A stretch of 64,000 bases of DNA from Neptunicoccus cionae (GCF_014643735.1 NZ_BMKA01000001.1:930001-994000), one strand, 5' to 3'. Counted from the first letter of the stretch, positions 42,736-52,463 are shown. A program made the numbers and translations. The notes: a model not told the origin generated them from the letters alone.

Positions 42736-43773
42736 CTACGGCCAATCCATCACAACTTTACCGGCGGAACCATCGATCATAGCGGCGAAGCCTTCTTCAA
42801 AGGAGTCAATTCCTATGCGGTGAGTAATCAAACCGGAAACATCGAGGCCACCCTGCACCAGCGCGATCATCTTGTACCAGGTTTCAAACATTTCGCGCCC
42901 GTAAATGCCTTTGATGTGGAGCATCTTGAAGATCACCTTGTTCCAGTCAATTTCAAACCCGACCGGTGCGATTCCGAGCACTGCCATCTTGCCGCCGTTG
43001 TTCATGGTATCAATCATATCGCGAAAAGCGGGTGGCGCGCCTGACATTTCCAGCCCCACATCAAAGCCTTCCGTCATTCCGATCCGCGCCATGGTTTCGC
43101 GCAGCGATTCTTCGGCGGCGTTGACGGTGTACTGAACCCCCATGTCCTGCGCCAGTTGAAGGCGGATTGGATTTATGTCTGTGATCACAGTTTTCCGCGC
43201 ACCGGCCCGCTGCGCGACGAGTGCTCCCATAATGCCGATCGGACCTGCGCCAGTGACAAGAACATCCTCGCCCACGCAATTAAAGGACAGGGCCGTGTGG
43301 ACGGCATTTCCAAAAGGATCAAAAATCGCCGCGATGTCGTCCGGTATGTCGTCGGGAATCGGGACCACATTATCTTGGGGAAGCGCGATGTATTCAGCAA
43401 AGCTACCAGGGTGGTTCACTCCGACGCCTTTTGTGTTTCGACACAGATGTCCGCGACCAGCGCGGCAGTTTCGGCAGTGGCCACAGACAATATGACCTTC
43501 GCCGCTCACCCTTTGTCCGATTGACAGGTTTGTGACAGCCGCGCCCAGTTCGACGATTTCGCCACAGAACTCATGGCCGGTGATCATCGGGACGGGGACA
43601 GCCTTCTGGCTCCATGCGTCCCAGTTCCAGATGTGGACATCCGTGCCGCAGATAGCGGATTTGCGGACCTTGATCAGCACGTCGCGCCGCCCGATTTCTG
43701 GAATTGGGACCTGTTCCATCCACAAGCCGGGTTCGGCGTGGGATTTTACCAAAGCTCGCATTGTGTCGCTCAT
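42736..43773 (-). CDS. tdh: L-threonine 3-dehydrogenase
   Basis: Zinc-dependent medium-chain dehydrogenase, 345 residues, oxidising L-threonine to 2-amino-3-ketobutyrate with NAD. Catalytic zinc site [11 protein letters not shown] and [10 protein letters not shown], structural zinc Cys cluster [15 protein letters not shown], nucleotide site [13 protein letters not shown] and the Tdh phrase [12 protein letters not shown]. It overlaps kbl by four bases (ATGA), and the two enzymes act in sequence. Confidence 0.97.
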   Translation of the reverse strand: MSDTMRALVKSHAEPGLWMEQVPIPEIGRRDVLIKVRKSAICGTDVHIWNWDAWSQKAVPVPMITGHEFCGEIVELGAAVTNLSIGQRVSGEGHIVCGHCRNCRAGRGHLCRNTKGVGVNHPGSFAEYIALPQDNVVPIPDDIPDDIAAIFDPFGNAVHTALSFNCVGEDVLVTGAGPIGIMGALVAQRAGARKTVITDINPIRLQLAQDMGVQYTVNAAEESLRETMARIGMTEGFDVGLEMSGAPPAFRDMIDTMNNGGKMAVLGIAPVGFEIDWNKVIFKMLHIKGIYGREMFETWYKMIALVQGGLDVSGLITHRIGIDSFEEGFAAMIDGSAGKVVMDWP

Positions 43774-44963
43774 GAGAGGACTCCCAATTCGCGGCCAGCT
43801 GTCTCGAAGGCGTCGATAGCACGATCAATTTCTTCAAGACTGTGGGCTGCTGACATTTGTGTACGGATTCGGTCCTGATCCCGTGGCACCACCGGAAAAC
43901 TGAAGGCCGCCACGTAAACGCCAAGCTGATCCAGCCGCGCAGCCATTTCGCTGGCCAACTTCGGGTCGCGTAGCATGACCGGAATAATCGGGTGATCACC
44001 TGGCAGTAGTTCAAACCCGAGCGCGCCCATCCGATTGCGGAAATGGCCGGCATTCCGGCGTAATCGGGCGCGCAATTCACCGCCATCTGCCAGCATGTCA
44101 AAGACAGCAATCGAAGTTTGCGCGATGACAGGGGCGAGGGTGTTGGAAAACAAATAGGGGCGGGAGCGTTGGCGAAGCCAGTCCACGACACGCGCGCTTG
44201 CTGCCGTATACCCCCCGGATGCGCCACCCAATGCCTTTCCGAGCGTTCCGGTGATGATGTCGACCCGACCCTCTACGCCGCAGTGTTCTGCTGTGCCACG
44301 TCCATTTTCACCCATGAACCCCACGGAATGGCTGTCATCAACCATGACGAGAGCGTCGTATTTGTCGGCAAGGTCGCAAATTTCTGGGAGTTTTGCGACG
44401 AAACCGTCCATCGAGAACACACCATCGGTTGCAATCAATCGAAAGCGCGCATCTTTAGCGGCAATCAACTGGCGTTCCAGATCTTCCATGTCGGAGTTGC
44501 CGTAACGATAGCGTTGCGCCTTGCACAGGCGCACACCATCAATGATGGAGGCGTGGTTTAATGCATCGGAAATAATCGCGTCCTCCGGCCCTAGGAGGGT
44601 TTCAAAAAGGCCGGTGTTCGCGTCAAAGCAGGCGGCGTATAGGATTGAATCTTCCATTCCGAGAAAGTCCGAGATACGTTTTTCCAAAGCTTTATGAGGG
44701 GTTTGCGTGCCGCAGATAAAGCGAACGGAGGCCATGCCGTATCCGTATTCGTCTAAGGCCTTTTGTGCTTGTTGGACGAGTTCGGGACTGTCCGCCAACC
44801 CGAGGTAGTTGTTGGCACACAGGTTAATTACCTGCCTTTCCCCCAAATTGATCACACCGGATTGGGCGGAAGTTATGACCCGCTCGCTCTTGTATAGGCC
44901 CTGATCTTTCAGTTCCGTTAACGCTTGATCGAGCGTGTTATCCAACCTGTCTGAGGCCCCCAT
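43770..44963 (-). CDS. kbl: Glycine C-acetyltransferase (2-amino-3-ketobutyrate CoA ligase)
   Basis: 397 residues, the family's length. A PLP enzyme of the alpha-oxoamine synthase family that splits 2-amino-3-ketobutyrate with CoA into glycine and acetyl-CoA. Seen: [46 protein letters not shown] and the PLP lysine in [17 protein letters not shown]. The ATG at 44963 is six bases after GGAG; the frame open to 44996 is not needed. Operon with tdh. Confidence 0.97.
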   Translation of the reverse strand: MGASDRLDNTLDQALTELKDQGLYKSERVITSAQSGVINLGERQVINLCANNYLGLADSPELVQQAQKALDEYGYGMASVRFICGTQTPHKALEKRISDFLGMEDSILYAACFDANTGLFETLLGPEDAIISDALNHASIIDGVRLCKAQRYRYGNSDMEDLERQLIAAKDARFRLIATDGVFSMDGFVAKLPEICDLADKYDALVMVDDSHSVGFMGENGRGTAEHCGVEGRVDIITGTLGKALGGASGGYTAASARVVDWLRQRSRPYLFSNTLAPVIAQTSIAVFDMLADGGELRARLRRNAGHFRNRMGALGFELLPGDHPIIPVMLRDPKLASEMAARLDQLGVYVAAFSFPVVPRDQDRIRTQMSAAHSLEEIDRAIDAFETAGRELGVLS

Positions 44964-45365
44964 CGCTATGCTCCACTGTTGTGATTGCTGTATCACTTGG
45001 GTGTAACACGAAGCGAGTGGCCTGTCTTTCCTTGTGATACCAGCGGTTGGACGGATGGGATAGTGGAATCACCTCGCCCGTCAGACACGGTTTGCTCTAC
45101 CAAGCGCCTCTGGAAGGAGAGATTGTGCCGACTTTAAGGCGGTTTTTGACGGCTAGTCTGGCGCGGGACTGGGTGTATTTCCAAATTTGAAGTTTCAATA
45201 TTTTCTGATTAGTTGATTAAAAGTATATAGTTACGGTGCGATATTAAATCTCCGTTCGCTTTTCGTGGACAAACTTGTGAGAAATTAGAAACAAATTTGT
45301 CAAAACTTTGGCGCTATAACTAAGGCATCAAGGTTTTAGTAGTTCAGTGTAAGTGAGTATCAAAA
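44964..45365. other. Intergenic region upstream of kbl and the small membrane peptide
   Basis: About 400 bp without a convincing gene. The half near 45180-45300 is AT-rich and probably holds the divergent promoters. AAGGCGGTTTTTGACGGCT at 45136-45154 recurs with two changes at 46752-46770. Confidence 0.4.
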
Positions 45366-45458
45366 ATGGTCATTGCCAGCATCTTCGCATCGGGTATTGC
45401 AATCGGGTTTCTCGTCGGTTTTGTCAGCTTTACGCTGATCTATGCATTTCTCGCATAA
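45366..45458 (+). CDS. Small single-span membrane peptide (30 residues)
   Basis: An ATG-initiated reading frame of 30 codons. The product is almost one hydrophobic helix (ASIFASGIAIGFLVGFVSF, then TLIYAFLA), with no charged residue. AAGTGAG lies about eight bases upstream, and a strong terminator follows about 75 bases after the stop, so the unit looks like a short transcript. No family recognised. It might instead be the end of a regulatory RNA. Confidence 0.5.
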   Translation: MVIASIFASGIAIGFLVGFVSFTLIYAFLA

Positions 45459-45535
45459 ACCAGTCAGGTCACGGCAGGCAGCCATAAGGTATCTTTAACG
45501 CTGTCCGGATCGTTGGGTTTCTATCGCACGTGCAA

Positions 45536-45567
45536 AAAAACACCGCTCGGAGTCCGGCGGTGTTTTT
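45536..45567. terminator. Bidirectional terminator
   Basis: AAAAACACCGC / GCGGTGTTTTT form an 11-bp perfect stem with an inner CGG/CCG pairing. T-runs occur in both directions, serving the small peptide unit and the convergent Hint gene. Confidence 0.88.
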
Positions 45568-45586
45568 GCATTTCATGCGTAATTTT

Positions 45587-46510
45587 TTAGGCGTCGATAA
45601 AGCCGCGGGCACATGGGCCGTAGGCGTCGGGTTTGCGGCGCAGAACGGGGAAGGTCTCTAGCACAGCATCCCGGCTGTTTTCGGGCAGCAAATCTAGATT
45701 TTCGGGTGTCGGCATGAAGCTTTCCGAGGCGGCCGCCTCTGTGTAAATTACCTCATGCTGGTCGGTAACAATCTGGAAAAACTCCATTTCCCCGCCAACA
45801 GCCTGAATTACCGTGACGTCATCTACAAGGATGCGCGCAGGGATCAGAACCTCTTTCACACCGTAGACAGCCATAGCTTCGGCGCCCTTGAGTACCACCC
45901 GTTGATCGGCGCTCACGACGAGGTCACGCGCGTTTTTGATTGCGCCTTTGCGGAACAGGATAGGAGCGTTGTCCCGCGTGATTTCGACTTTATGCGAACC
46001 GATCCAGCGAATTTCCTGCATGCCGCGATCACGTGTTATGACACGATCACCGACAACCAGATTTTCAACCCGCACTTCACCCCGGTTTGTCATAACATGG
46101 GTGCCTCGCGCAATACCGAGCCGGTTTTCGGCTTTGTTTTGCTGCGTGTCTGCACCTTTTACGGAATTTTCGCCTGCCTGAGGCATCGAAACGCTGACGG
46201 TTTCGTAAACGTGCTCTTCAACCAAGGGGCGGTCGCTAACCAGTTCGGAATATAGCGCAGCGTGATTGCTGGAAATATCCTGACGGGCGGTGAACACTTC
46301 GTCTGTGAAACGGTCCCGGAGCACCCAAACGATTTGCGCTTTCGTGGGGGCGGCATTGGTGTTTGCGTTCGGTTTCGGCGTGCTGATCAGATTTTTGATC
46401 TTGCTGCTTTTTATGCAAGTACCGGTGCGGAAATTGGCAAATCCGCCTTTGGTCACTGAAAACGGAGTGGTATTGGCGGCAATTGTATAGGTGTGAAGAT
46501 TTGCAGACAT
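45587..46510 (-). CDS. Hint-domain (Hedgehog/intein-type) protein
   Basis: 307 residues. The N-terminal half (about 1-125) is variable. A Hint_2-type domain at about 130-275 begins IARGTHVMTNRGEVRVENLVVGDRVITRDRGMQEIRWIG and includes APILFRKGAI, LVVSADQRVVLKG and YTEAAASESFMP. Proteins with this domain are abundant in roseobacters, often at the end of large secreted repeat proteins. The usual catalytic Cys at the start of the Hint domain appears replaced (GIARGTHV), so self-splicing is doubtful. Monocistronic, with the terminator just downstream. Confidence 0.82.
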   Translation of the reverse strand: MSANLHTYTIAANTTPFSVTKGGFANFRTGTCIKSSKIKNLISTPKPNANTNAAPTKAQIVWVLRDRFTDEVFTARQDISSNHAALYSELVSDRPLVEEHVYETVSVSMPQAGENSVKGADTQQNKAENRLGIARGTHVMTNRGEVRVENLVVGDRVITRDRGMQEIRWIGSHKVEITRDNAPILFRKGAIKNARDLVVSADQRVVLKGAEAMAVYGVKEVLIPARILVDDVTVIQAVGGEMEFFQIVTDQHEVIYTEAAASESFMPTPENLDLLPENSRDAVLETFPVLRRKPDAYGPCARGFIDA

Positions 46511-46933
46511 ATCCGATACTCGCTCACTAATTTATGCGCCGAAAGTTAAAACTGAATTAAATTATTGTGGCTGGCGCTTAAAAAATTGATGGCGGTCAAA
46601 TGAGGCGCAAATGGGGCAGCAATTTGCTCAAACTTGGTTTTCTCACTCCCTTCAAATCCTATCCAGAGCGGCGTTTGCCGCTTGGAGGGGCATGGGCCTG
46701 TTGCCGCGATAGGTGCCAAATGTCTGACACTGTGTCGCAATTTAGCATTTCAAGGCCGTTTTTGACGGTTGCTATTCCGTGTCATGTTTGCTTAGTCTGA
46801 AACCATACCAACAGGGTCGCTTGGCCTGAACACAAAAAAACGGGTTAAAAACAGCCCGATAAAAATCCGGTCGCACAGATCGCACAAATTAAAAACGGGT
46901 CTTCAGGCCTGAAAAGTCAACTGGGAGATAGTT
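46511..46933. other. Intergenic region upstream of the ABC transporter operon
   Basis: About 420 bp between divergent genes, with no gene I can support. It contains AAGGCCGTTTTTGACGGTT (46752-46770), with inverted arms CCGT/ACGG, and an A-rich leader at 46830-46890. Presumably it holds the promoters of both flanking units. Confidence 0.4.
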
Positions 46934-48025
46934 TTGACTGCAAATTCGCACGACGACGCATTTGTCGTATTTGATCGCGTTCAAAAAAGCTATGACGGCG
47001 AGATACTTGTTGTAAAAGATCTCAATCTACAAATTGCAAAGGGTGAGTTTCTGACAATGCTCGGGCCGTCAGGGTCCGGCAAGACGACTTGTCTTATGAT
47101 GCTCGCCGGATTTGAGACCGCCACAAGCGGGGACATCCGGTTGGGTGGCAGCCCGATTAACAATATACCGCCTCACAAGCGCGGCATTGGCATGGTGTTC
47201 CAGAATTACGCCTTGTTTCCGCATATGACCGTTGGTGAAAATCTGGCGTTCCCTCTGGAAGTCCGCAAAATGGGCAAATCCGAGCGGGAAGCCAAGGTGA
47301 AACGCGCCCTTGATATGGTTCAGATGGGTGAGTTCGCAGGGCGGCGTCCGGCGCAGCTTTCGGGCGGGCAGCAACAACGGATCGCTCTGGCGCGGGCGCT
47401 GGTATTTGATGCGGAACTTGTGTTGATGGATGAGCCGCTGGGTGCGCTTGATAAACAGCTGCGCGAGCACATGCAGTTTGAGATCAAACACATCCACGAA
47501 AATCTCGGCATCACCGTGGTTTACGTGACCCACGACCAATCCGAGGCGCTGACCATGTCAGACCGGATCGCCGTGTTCAACGATGGTGTGATCCAGCAAC
47601 TGGCCCCGCCGGAAGATCTGTACGAGCGGCCGGAAAATTCCTTCTGCGCGCAATTTATCGGTGAAAACAACACTTTGATGGGCACAGTTGAGTCAGTTTC
47701 TGACGGCGTGGCTGCGATTACACTGGATGATGGTGCCAAAGTACGCGGGCTTGCCGTGAATTGCGGTGGCCCTGGCAGCCGGACTACCATGTCGCTGCGC
47801 CCTGAGCGGGTTTACGTGGGCGGCGAGGAAGGGCTTGTCACCACAGAGGCCGAGGTCAAGGAATTGATCTATCTCGGCGATCACATTCGCTGCCGTATGC
47901 ATGTACACGGAAACGACGAATTTGTCGTCAAAGTGCCCAATGCGGCCGGACACACCCACCTTCAAGTGGGCGAGAAAACCATGATCAGCTGGGAAACAGC
48001 TGACTGCCGGGCGCTCGACGCCTAG
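46934..48025 (+). CDS. potA: Spermidine/putrescine-type ABC transporter ATP-binding protein
   Basis: 363 residues. Walker A GPSGSGKTT, Q-loop VFQNYALFPHM, signature LSGGQQQRIALARAL, Walker B LVLMDEPLGALD and H-loop YVTHDQSEA, then a C-terminal TOBE domain. The SGSGKTTCLMMLAGFE and PPHKRGIG pattern is that of PotA-like polyamine importers. The start is a TTG with GGAG six bases upstream. First gene of a four-gene operon with binding protein and two permeases. The exact substrate is not decided by sequence. Confidence 0.93.
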   Translation: MTANSHDDAFVVFDRVQKSYDGEILVVKDLNLQIAKGEFLTMLGPSGSGKTTCLMMLAGFETATSGDIRLGGSPINNIPPHKRGIGMVFQNYALFPHMTVGENLAFPLEVRKMGKSEREAKVKRALDMVQMGEFAGRRPAQLSGGQQQRIALARALVFDAELVLMDEPLGALDKQLREHMQFEIKHIHENLGITVVYVTHDQSEALTMSDRIAVFNDGVIQQLAPPEDLYERPENSFCAQFIGENNTLMGTVESVSDGVAAITLDDGAKVRGLAVNCGGPGSRTTMSLRPERVYVGGEEGLVTTEAEVKELIYLGDHIRCRMHVHGNDEFVVKVPNAAGHTHLQVGEKTMISWETADCRALDA

Positions 48026-48116
48026 GGACACAATTCCACAAACACCGACCGTTCAGCACCCGTGGACGGATGGGCCAACTATAGAACGGGTAAACTGTAA
48101 ACAAGGAGAAGTTTCT

Positions 48117-49217
48117 ATGAAAATGAAGTCAATCATTCTGAGCACGGCAGCCGGCGTTGTTGCCGCATCTGCAGCCGGCGCGAAAGACATGACTATCGTA
48201 TCTTGGGGCGGTGCTTATTCTGCCTCTCAGGATGCGGCCTATCACCAGCCTTATATGAAGGCAAATTCTGACGTAAACATCATCAACGACGAAAGCTCCG
48301 CCGAAGCGGTGGCCAAACTGCGTGCGATGGCGGAAGCTGGCAACACAACTTGGGACGTTGTGGATGTTGTTGCATCCGATGCGATCCGTCTGTGTGACGA
48401 AGGTCTGGCGATGGAAATCGACGCGGACACCATGCTTGCGGACGCACCTGACGGGACCAAAGCCTCTGAAGATTTCGGCGACCTGCTGGTTTCCGAGTGT
48501 TTCATCCCGCAAATCGTATACTCCACAACATTCGCCTACCGCACTGACGTAGACGCATGGGGCGGCAAAGAGCCAAACAACATCTGTGACGTGTTTGATC
48601 TGGAAGCTTTCCCTGGCAAGCGTAGCCTTGAGAAGCGTCCAATCAACAACATGGAGTGGGCGCTGCTGTGCGACGGTGTCGACAAAGCTGACGTTTACGA
48701 TGTTCTTGGCACTGAAGAAGGCCAACAGCAGGCGCTGAACAAGTTGGATTCCATCAAAAGCGAAGTGATCTGGTGGTCTGCCGGTGCCGATACGCCACAA
48801 CTGCTGGCTGACGGCGAAGTTGTTATGGGGTCCACTTATAACGGTCGTCTGTTCTCTCTGATCGTTGAGCAGGAACAGCCTGTAAAAATGATGTGGGACG
48901 CGCAGGTGTTTGACCTTGACGGTTGGATCATTCCAGCAAACCTGAGCGACGAGCGTAAAGAAGCTGCTCTGGATTACATCATGTTCGCAACAGACACACA
49001 GCGTCTGGCCGATCAGGCGAAATACATCTCCTACGGTCCAGCCCGTGCATCTTCTGCGCCACTGGTAGGCAAGCACGAAGCTCTGGGTATCGACATGGCG
49101 CCACACATGCCAACCGATCCGGAAAACGCCAAGAACACGTTCCTTTATAACTACGAGTTCTGGGCCGATTACCGCGACGATATCGACGCTAAATTCCAGG
49201 CTTGGCTGGCTCAATAA
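48117..49217 (+). CDS. Periplasmic solute-binding protein, polyamine family
   Basis: 366 residues. A Sec signal peptide (cleaving near SAAGA-KD), then an extracellular solute-binding protein of the PotD/PotF cluster: MTIVSWGGAYSASQ, ESSAEAVAKLRAMAEAG, TWDVVDVVASDA, VYSTTFAYRTD, EGWIIP-like DLDGWIIPANLSDE. Delivers the ligand to the permeases encoded downstream. AAGGAG precedes the ATG. The following stem-loop probably raises its transcript level over the permeases. Confidence 0.93.
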   Translation: MKMKSIILSTAAGVVAASAAGAKDMTIVSWGGAYSASQDAAYHQPYMKANSDVNIINDESSAEAVAKLRAMAEAGNTTWDVVDVVASDAIRLCDEGLAMEIDADTMLADAPDGTKASEDFGDLLVSECFIPQIVYSTTFAYRTDVDAWGGKEPNNICDVFDLEAFPGKRSLEKRPINNMEWALLCDGVDKADVYDVLGTEEGQQQALNKLDSIKSEVIWWSAGADTPQLLADGEVVMGSTYNGRLFSLIVEQEQPVKMMWDAQVFDLDGWIIPANLSDERKEAALDYIMFATDTQRLADQAKYISYGPARASSAPLVGKHEALGIDMAPHMPTDPENAKNTFLYNYEFWADYRDDIDAKFQAWLAQ

Positions 49218-49227
49218 TATATAATTC

Positions 49228-49251
49228 AGGGCGGCTTTCGGGCCGCCCTGA
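49228..49251 (+). other. Intercistronic stem-loop after the binding-protein gene
   Basis: CAGGGCGGC / GCCGCCCTG form a 9-bp perfect stem with a six-base loop and no T-run. Such stem-loops commonly stabilise the upstream binding-protein message rather than end transcription. Confidence 0.65.
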
Positions 49252-49295
49252 TGCCCTGAACCCGATGGTTTCAACAGGTGGACAGTACTAAGATC

Positions 49296-50600
49296 ATGGC
49301 AAACACAGCAGACAGCTCCCAACAAATCGCCCATTCCGCGCCGGTCACAGGTCCGGTGTTGGGCAATGACGGACGCCCCCTTAAGGCCAGTCTCGCCAAA
49401 AGCTTGCGGCGCCAGAAATTGCGCGCGCTTGGCCTGATCGCCCCGCTGCTGATTTTTGTTCTTCTCACCTTCATAGCCCCGATTGCGGATATGTTATTCC
49501 GCTCGGTCGAAAATAATATCGTCGGGGATGTTCTGCCCCGCACGGTTGTCGCCCTGAAAGACTGGGACGCAACTACCGGTGAACTGCCCGATAACGCCAC
49601 TTTCAAAGCGATGGCGCTGGATCTGAAAGAGGCGGTCGAGGACAAAAGCCACACGCGGCTCGGGTCTCGTCTGAACTATGAACAATCGGGTATTTCCAGC
49701 CTGTTCCGTCAAACGGGCCGCAAGGTCAAACGACTGGACGTGGAAGAGACCACGGATTTTGTCGCCGCCTTTGAAAAGATGAACAAAAAGTGGGTGGATG
49801 TCGAAAACTGGCAAACCATCAAAGCTTTCTCGGGCCGGTTTACCGATGGCTATTTCCTTGCTGCCGCCGACCTGACAAAGGGGCCGGAGGGCGTCGAGAG
49901 GGTTCCTGAAAACCAGCAGATTTACTATACGCTGCTGCTGCGCACGCTGAAAATGTCGATGATCATTACCATCAGCTGTATTCTGCTTGGCTATCCGATC
50001 GCTTTCCTGCTGGCCACATTACCGCTGCGCACATCCAACCTGCTGCTGATCCTTGTGCTGCTGCCGTTCTGGACCTCGCTTCTGGTGCGAACCTCTGCTT
50101 GGAAGGTTTTGCTGCAACAACAAGGCGTGATCAACGATACGCTGGTCTGGCTGGGTGTCGTGGCGGATAACGCGCGGCTGGAGCTGATCAACAACCAGAC
50201 GGGCACGATCATTGCGATGACGCATATTCTGTTGCCCTTTATGATCCTGCCACTGTTCTCGGTGATGAAAACCATCCCGCCATCCTATGTACGGGCGGCC
50301 AAATCGCTGGGCGCGAACGACTGGACTGCCTTCTGGCGTGTGTATTTCCCGCAGTCTGTTCCGGGTATCGGGGCGGGGTCGATCCTTTGTTTCATCCTGT
50401 CCATCGGCTATTACATCACGCCGGAAATCGTGGGCGGCACCAAGGGCGTCTTTATTTCCAACCGGATCGCCTACCACATTTCGTCCAGCCTGAACTGGGG
50501 CCTTGCGGCCGCGCTTGGGACGTTGCTGCTGGTTGTGGTGCTCGGACTCTACTGGCTCTACGACAAGTTCGTGGGCATCGATAACGTGAAACTGGGGTAA
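49296..50600 (+). CDS. potB: Polyamine-type ABC transporter permease (PotB-like)
   Basis: About 434 residues. The first membrane helix (about 50-70) is followed by a roughly 145-residue periplasmic insertion, then five more helices with the EAA-type loop YVRAAKSLGANDWTAFWRVYFPQSVPG. The insertion makes it longer than E. coli PotB (about 275-285). Start: the ATG at 49296 is preferred over a GTG at 49278; neither has a strong ribosome binding site. Confidence 0.92.
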   Translation: MANTADSSQQIAHSAPVTGPVLGNDGRPLKASLAKSLRRQKLRALGLIAPLLIFVLLTFIAPIADMLFRSVENNIVGDVLPRTVVALKDWDATTGELPDNATFKAMALDLKEAVEDKSHTRLGSRLNYEQSGISSLFRQTGRKVKRLDVEETTDFVAAFEKMNKKWVDVENWQTIKAFSGRFTDGYFLAAADLTKGPEGVERVPENQQIYYTLLLRTLKMSMIITISCILLGYPIAFLLATLPLRTSNLLLILVLLPFWTSLLVRTSAWKVLLQQQGVINDTLVWLGVVADNARLELINNQTGTIIAMTHILLPFMILPLFSVMKTIPPSYVRAAKSLGANDWTAFWRVYFPQSVPGIGAGSILCFILSIGYYITPEIVGGTKGVFISNRIAYHISSSLNWGLAAALGTLLLVVVLGLYWLYDKFVGIDNVKLG

Positions 50601-50606
50601 GGTAAT

Positions 50607-51458
50607 ATGGCTCTTCCAATCTACGCATCACCGCTGCAACGGGCCTGGTACTATGGCTTTCGCACCATCTGCACGCTGATCTTCCTGTTCCTGATCGTAC
50701 CGATCCTTGTGATCCTGCCGCTCAGCTTTAACGCAGAGGATTTCTTTACCTTTACGCCGGAAATGCTGCGGTTTGATCCAGAAGGGTATTCGCTGAAACA
50801 CTACCGCGACTTCTTTTCCAACTCTGACTGGCAGAATGCGGTGGTGAACTCTCTGCGCATCGCGCCAATGGCAACGTTCCTGTCGGTGTCCTTTGGCACA
50901 CTGGCGGCGATTGGCCTTAGTCAACCCCACGTGCCATTCCGCCGTGCAATCATGGCGATCCTGATTTCGCCGATGATTGTGCCGCTGATCATCTCGGCTG
51001 CGGGTATGTATTTCTTCTACTCCCGTATCGGTCTGCAAGGCACCTACTGGGGCGTTGTGATGGCCCACGCCGCCCTTGGCATTCCGTTTGTGATCATCAC
51101 TGTCACCGCCACGCTGGTTGGTTTTGACAACAGCCTGACGCGCGCTGCTGCGAACATGGGGGCAGGGCCGGTGCGTACCTTCTTCCGTATCCAGATGCCG
51201 CTGATCCTGCCGGGCGTGATCTCTGGCGGCCTGTTCGCCTTCATCACGTCGTTCGACGAGGTTGTCGTGGTGCTGTTTGTCGGCTCTGCCGGTCAGAAGA
51301 CCCTGCCGTGGCAGATGTTTACCGGCCTGCGGGAGCAGATCAGCCCGACTATTCTGGCGGTGGCCACGATCCTGATCGCGATCTCTATCGCGCTGCTGAC
51401 TGTGGTTGAACTGCTGCGCCGCCGCTCTGAACGGTTGCGGGGCATGTCACCGGGTTAA
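50607..51458 (+). CDS. potC: Polyamine-type ABC transporter permease (PotC-like)
   Basis: 283 residues with six membrane helices and the EAA loop LTRAAANMGAGPVRTFFRIQMPLILPG. Partner of the preceding permease. AAGG lies shortly before the ATG, and the gene follows potB after six bases. Ends before a strong terminator. Confidence 0.94.
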   Translation: MALPIYASPLQRAWYYGFRTICTLIFLFLIVPILVILPLSFNAEDFFTFTPEMLRFDPEGYSLKHYRDFFSNSDWQNAVVNSLRIAPMATFLSVSFGTLAAIGLSQPHVPFRRAIMAILISPMIVPLIISAAGMYFFYSRIGLQGTYWGVVMAHAALGIPFVIITVTATLVGFDNSLTRAAANMGAGPVRTFFRIQMPLILPGVISGGLFAFITSFDEVVVVLFVGSAGQKTLPWQMFTGLREQISPTILAVATILIAISIALLTVVELLRRRSERLRGMSPG

Positions 51459-51485
51459 ACCGGATAGGACAGTTTTGGATTTAGG

Positions 51486-51517
51486 ACGGGGCCGCTTTTG
51501 CAGGCCCCGTTTTTTTT
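51486..51517 (+). terminator. Rho-independent terminator of the ABC transporter operon
   Basis: ACGGGGCC / GGCCCCGT form an 8-bp stem with a nine-base loop, followed by seven T residues. Confidence 0.93.
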
Positions 51518-51524
51518 GGCAAGG

Positions 51525-52463
51525 TCACAAGGCGCGCAGGATGACCAGCCAGATAGAGACACTAAACACCGCGCCAGCCGTGCCAAGCAGGATCGCACCG
51601 GCGGCGCTGCCCTTGGCGCGGTCGTACATATTGGCAAAGACATAGGCGTTTACACCCGGCGCCATAGCCGCTGTCAACACCACGACACGGGTGACTTCCG
51701 GTTCCAGACCAAACACCTGTGTCGCCATAAACAGTGCAATCAGGGGATGAACCACCAAGCGCAGGGTCAGCACATAAAAAGTTTCGCCGATGTTGGCGGA
51801 CAGACCGTAGCGCACCAAAACAGCCCCAAGGCCAAACAGCGCAGCAGGCAGGGCGGCCCGTGCCATCATGTCCGTCGCAGCCCACAGGCCCTCGGGCAGC
51901 CACATGCCTGTCAGATTCACCGTAAAGCCAAGCGCCAGGCCAATCATCAGGGCGTTTTTAAACATCGCTTTAACCACAATTTTCGCAGTGGTTGGCAGGC
52001 TGCGCCCGTCCGCGCGCACCAGTTCAATCGTAGTGATCCCGAGCAAGTAGCAAAAGGGCGCATGGATCGCGACGATTGCCGTAATTGGCCCCAAAGCCTC
52101 GGCTCCGAAGGCCCGTTCCACGATGGGAAAGCCAAGCAGAACAGAATTGGCAAAGAGGGCGCAAAAGCCAAGAACTACGGCCTCTCCGGGGCGACGTTTG
52201 AAGATGAACACCGCACCAAGGCACCCCAAAGTAAAACAACTGATAGAGCCCGCGTAAAAACTGCCAAGCAGCCGGAATTGGAAAACCGCGGATAGGTCGA
52301 GTTTGGCAATCGCGCCGAACAGCAGGCAGGGGATTGCGAAGTTCTGGGTGAATTTCATCAGTGCGTCCGCGTATTCGTCGCGGAACAGATTGAAATATAC
52401 GGCGCCATACCCCGCGCCGACAACCAAAAACACGGGGAGGACGACCGTAAAAACTTCTAACAT
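51525..52463 (-). CDS. AEC-family (auxin efflux carrier type) transporter
   Basis: 312 residues with about ten hydrophobic segments in the two five-helix halves of the AEC/membrane transport protein family. Seen: VFLVVGAGYGAVYF near the start, FAIPCLLFGAIAKL, VLGFCALFANSVLLGFPI and APGVNAYVFANMYDRA near the end. Bacterial members are thought to export or import small organic acids such as malate or malonate; the substrate is not predictable. The gene lies 13 bases beyond the MBL gene in the same direction. Confidence 0.88.
   Translation of the reverse strand: MLEVFTVVLPVFLVVGAGYGAVYFNLFRDEYADALMKFTQNFAIPCLLFGAIAKLDLSAVFQFRLLGSFYAGSISCFTLGCLGAVFIFKRRPGEAVVLGFCALFANSVLLGFPIVERAFGAEALGPITAIVAIHAPFCYLLGITTIELVRADGRSLPTTAKIVVKAMFKNALMIGLALGFTVNLTGMWLPEGLWAATDMMARAALPAALFGLGAVLVRYGLSANIGETFYVLTLRLVVHPLIALFMATQVFGLEPEVTRVVVLTAAMAPGVNAYVFANMYDRAKGSAAGAILLGTAGAVFSVSIWLVILRAL

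Noticed and set aside
42676-43044. 122-codon plus-strand frame after the T6SS operon
   Set aside because: Begins inside the terminator hairpin and runs antisense to tdh.
48129-49334. 401-codon minus-strand frame over the binding-protein gene
   Set aside because: Antisense of a clear periplasmic binding protein with a ribosome binding site and signal peptide; its translation has no family features.
51498-52295. 265-codon plus-strand frame opposite the AEC transporter
   Set aside because: Shadow of a clear membrane transporter; the product is rich in Gln, Arg and His and matches nothing.
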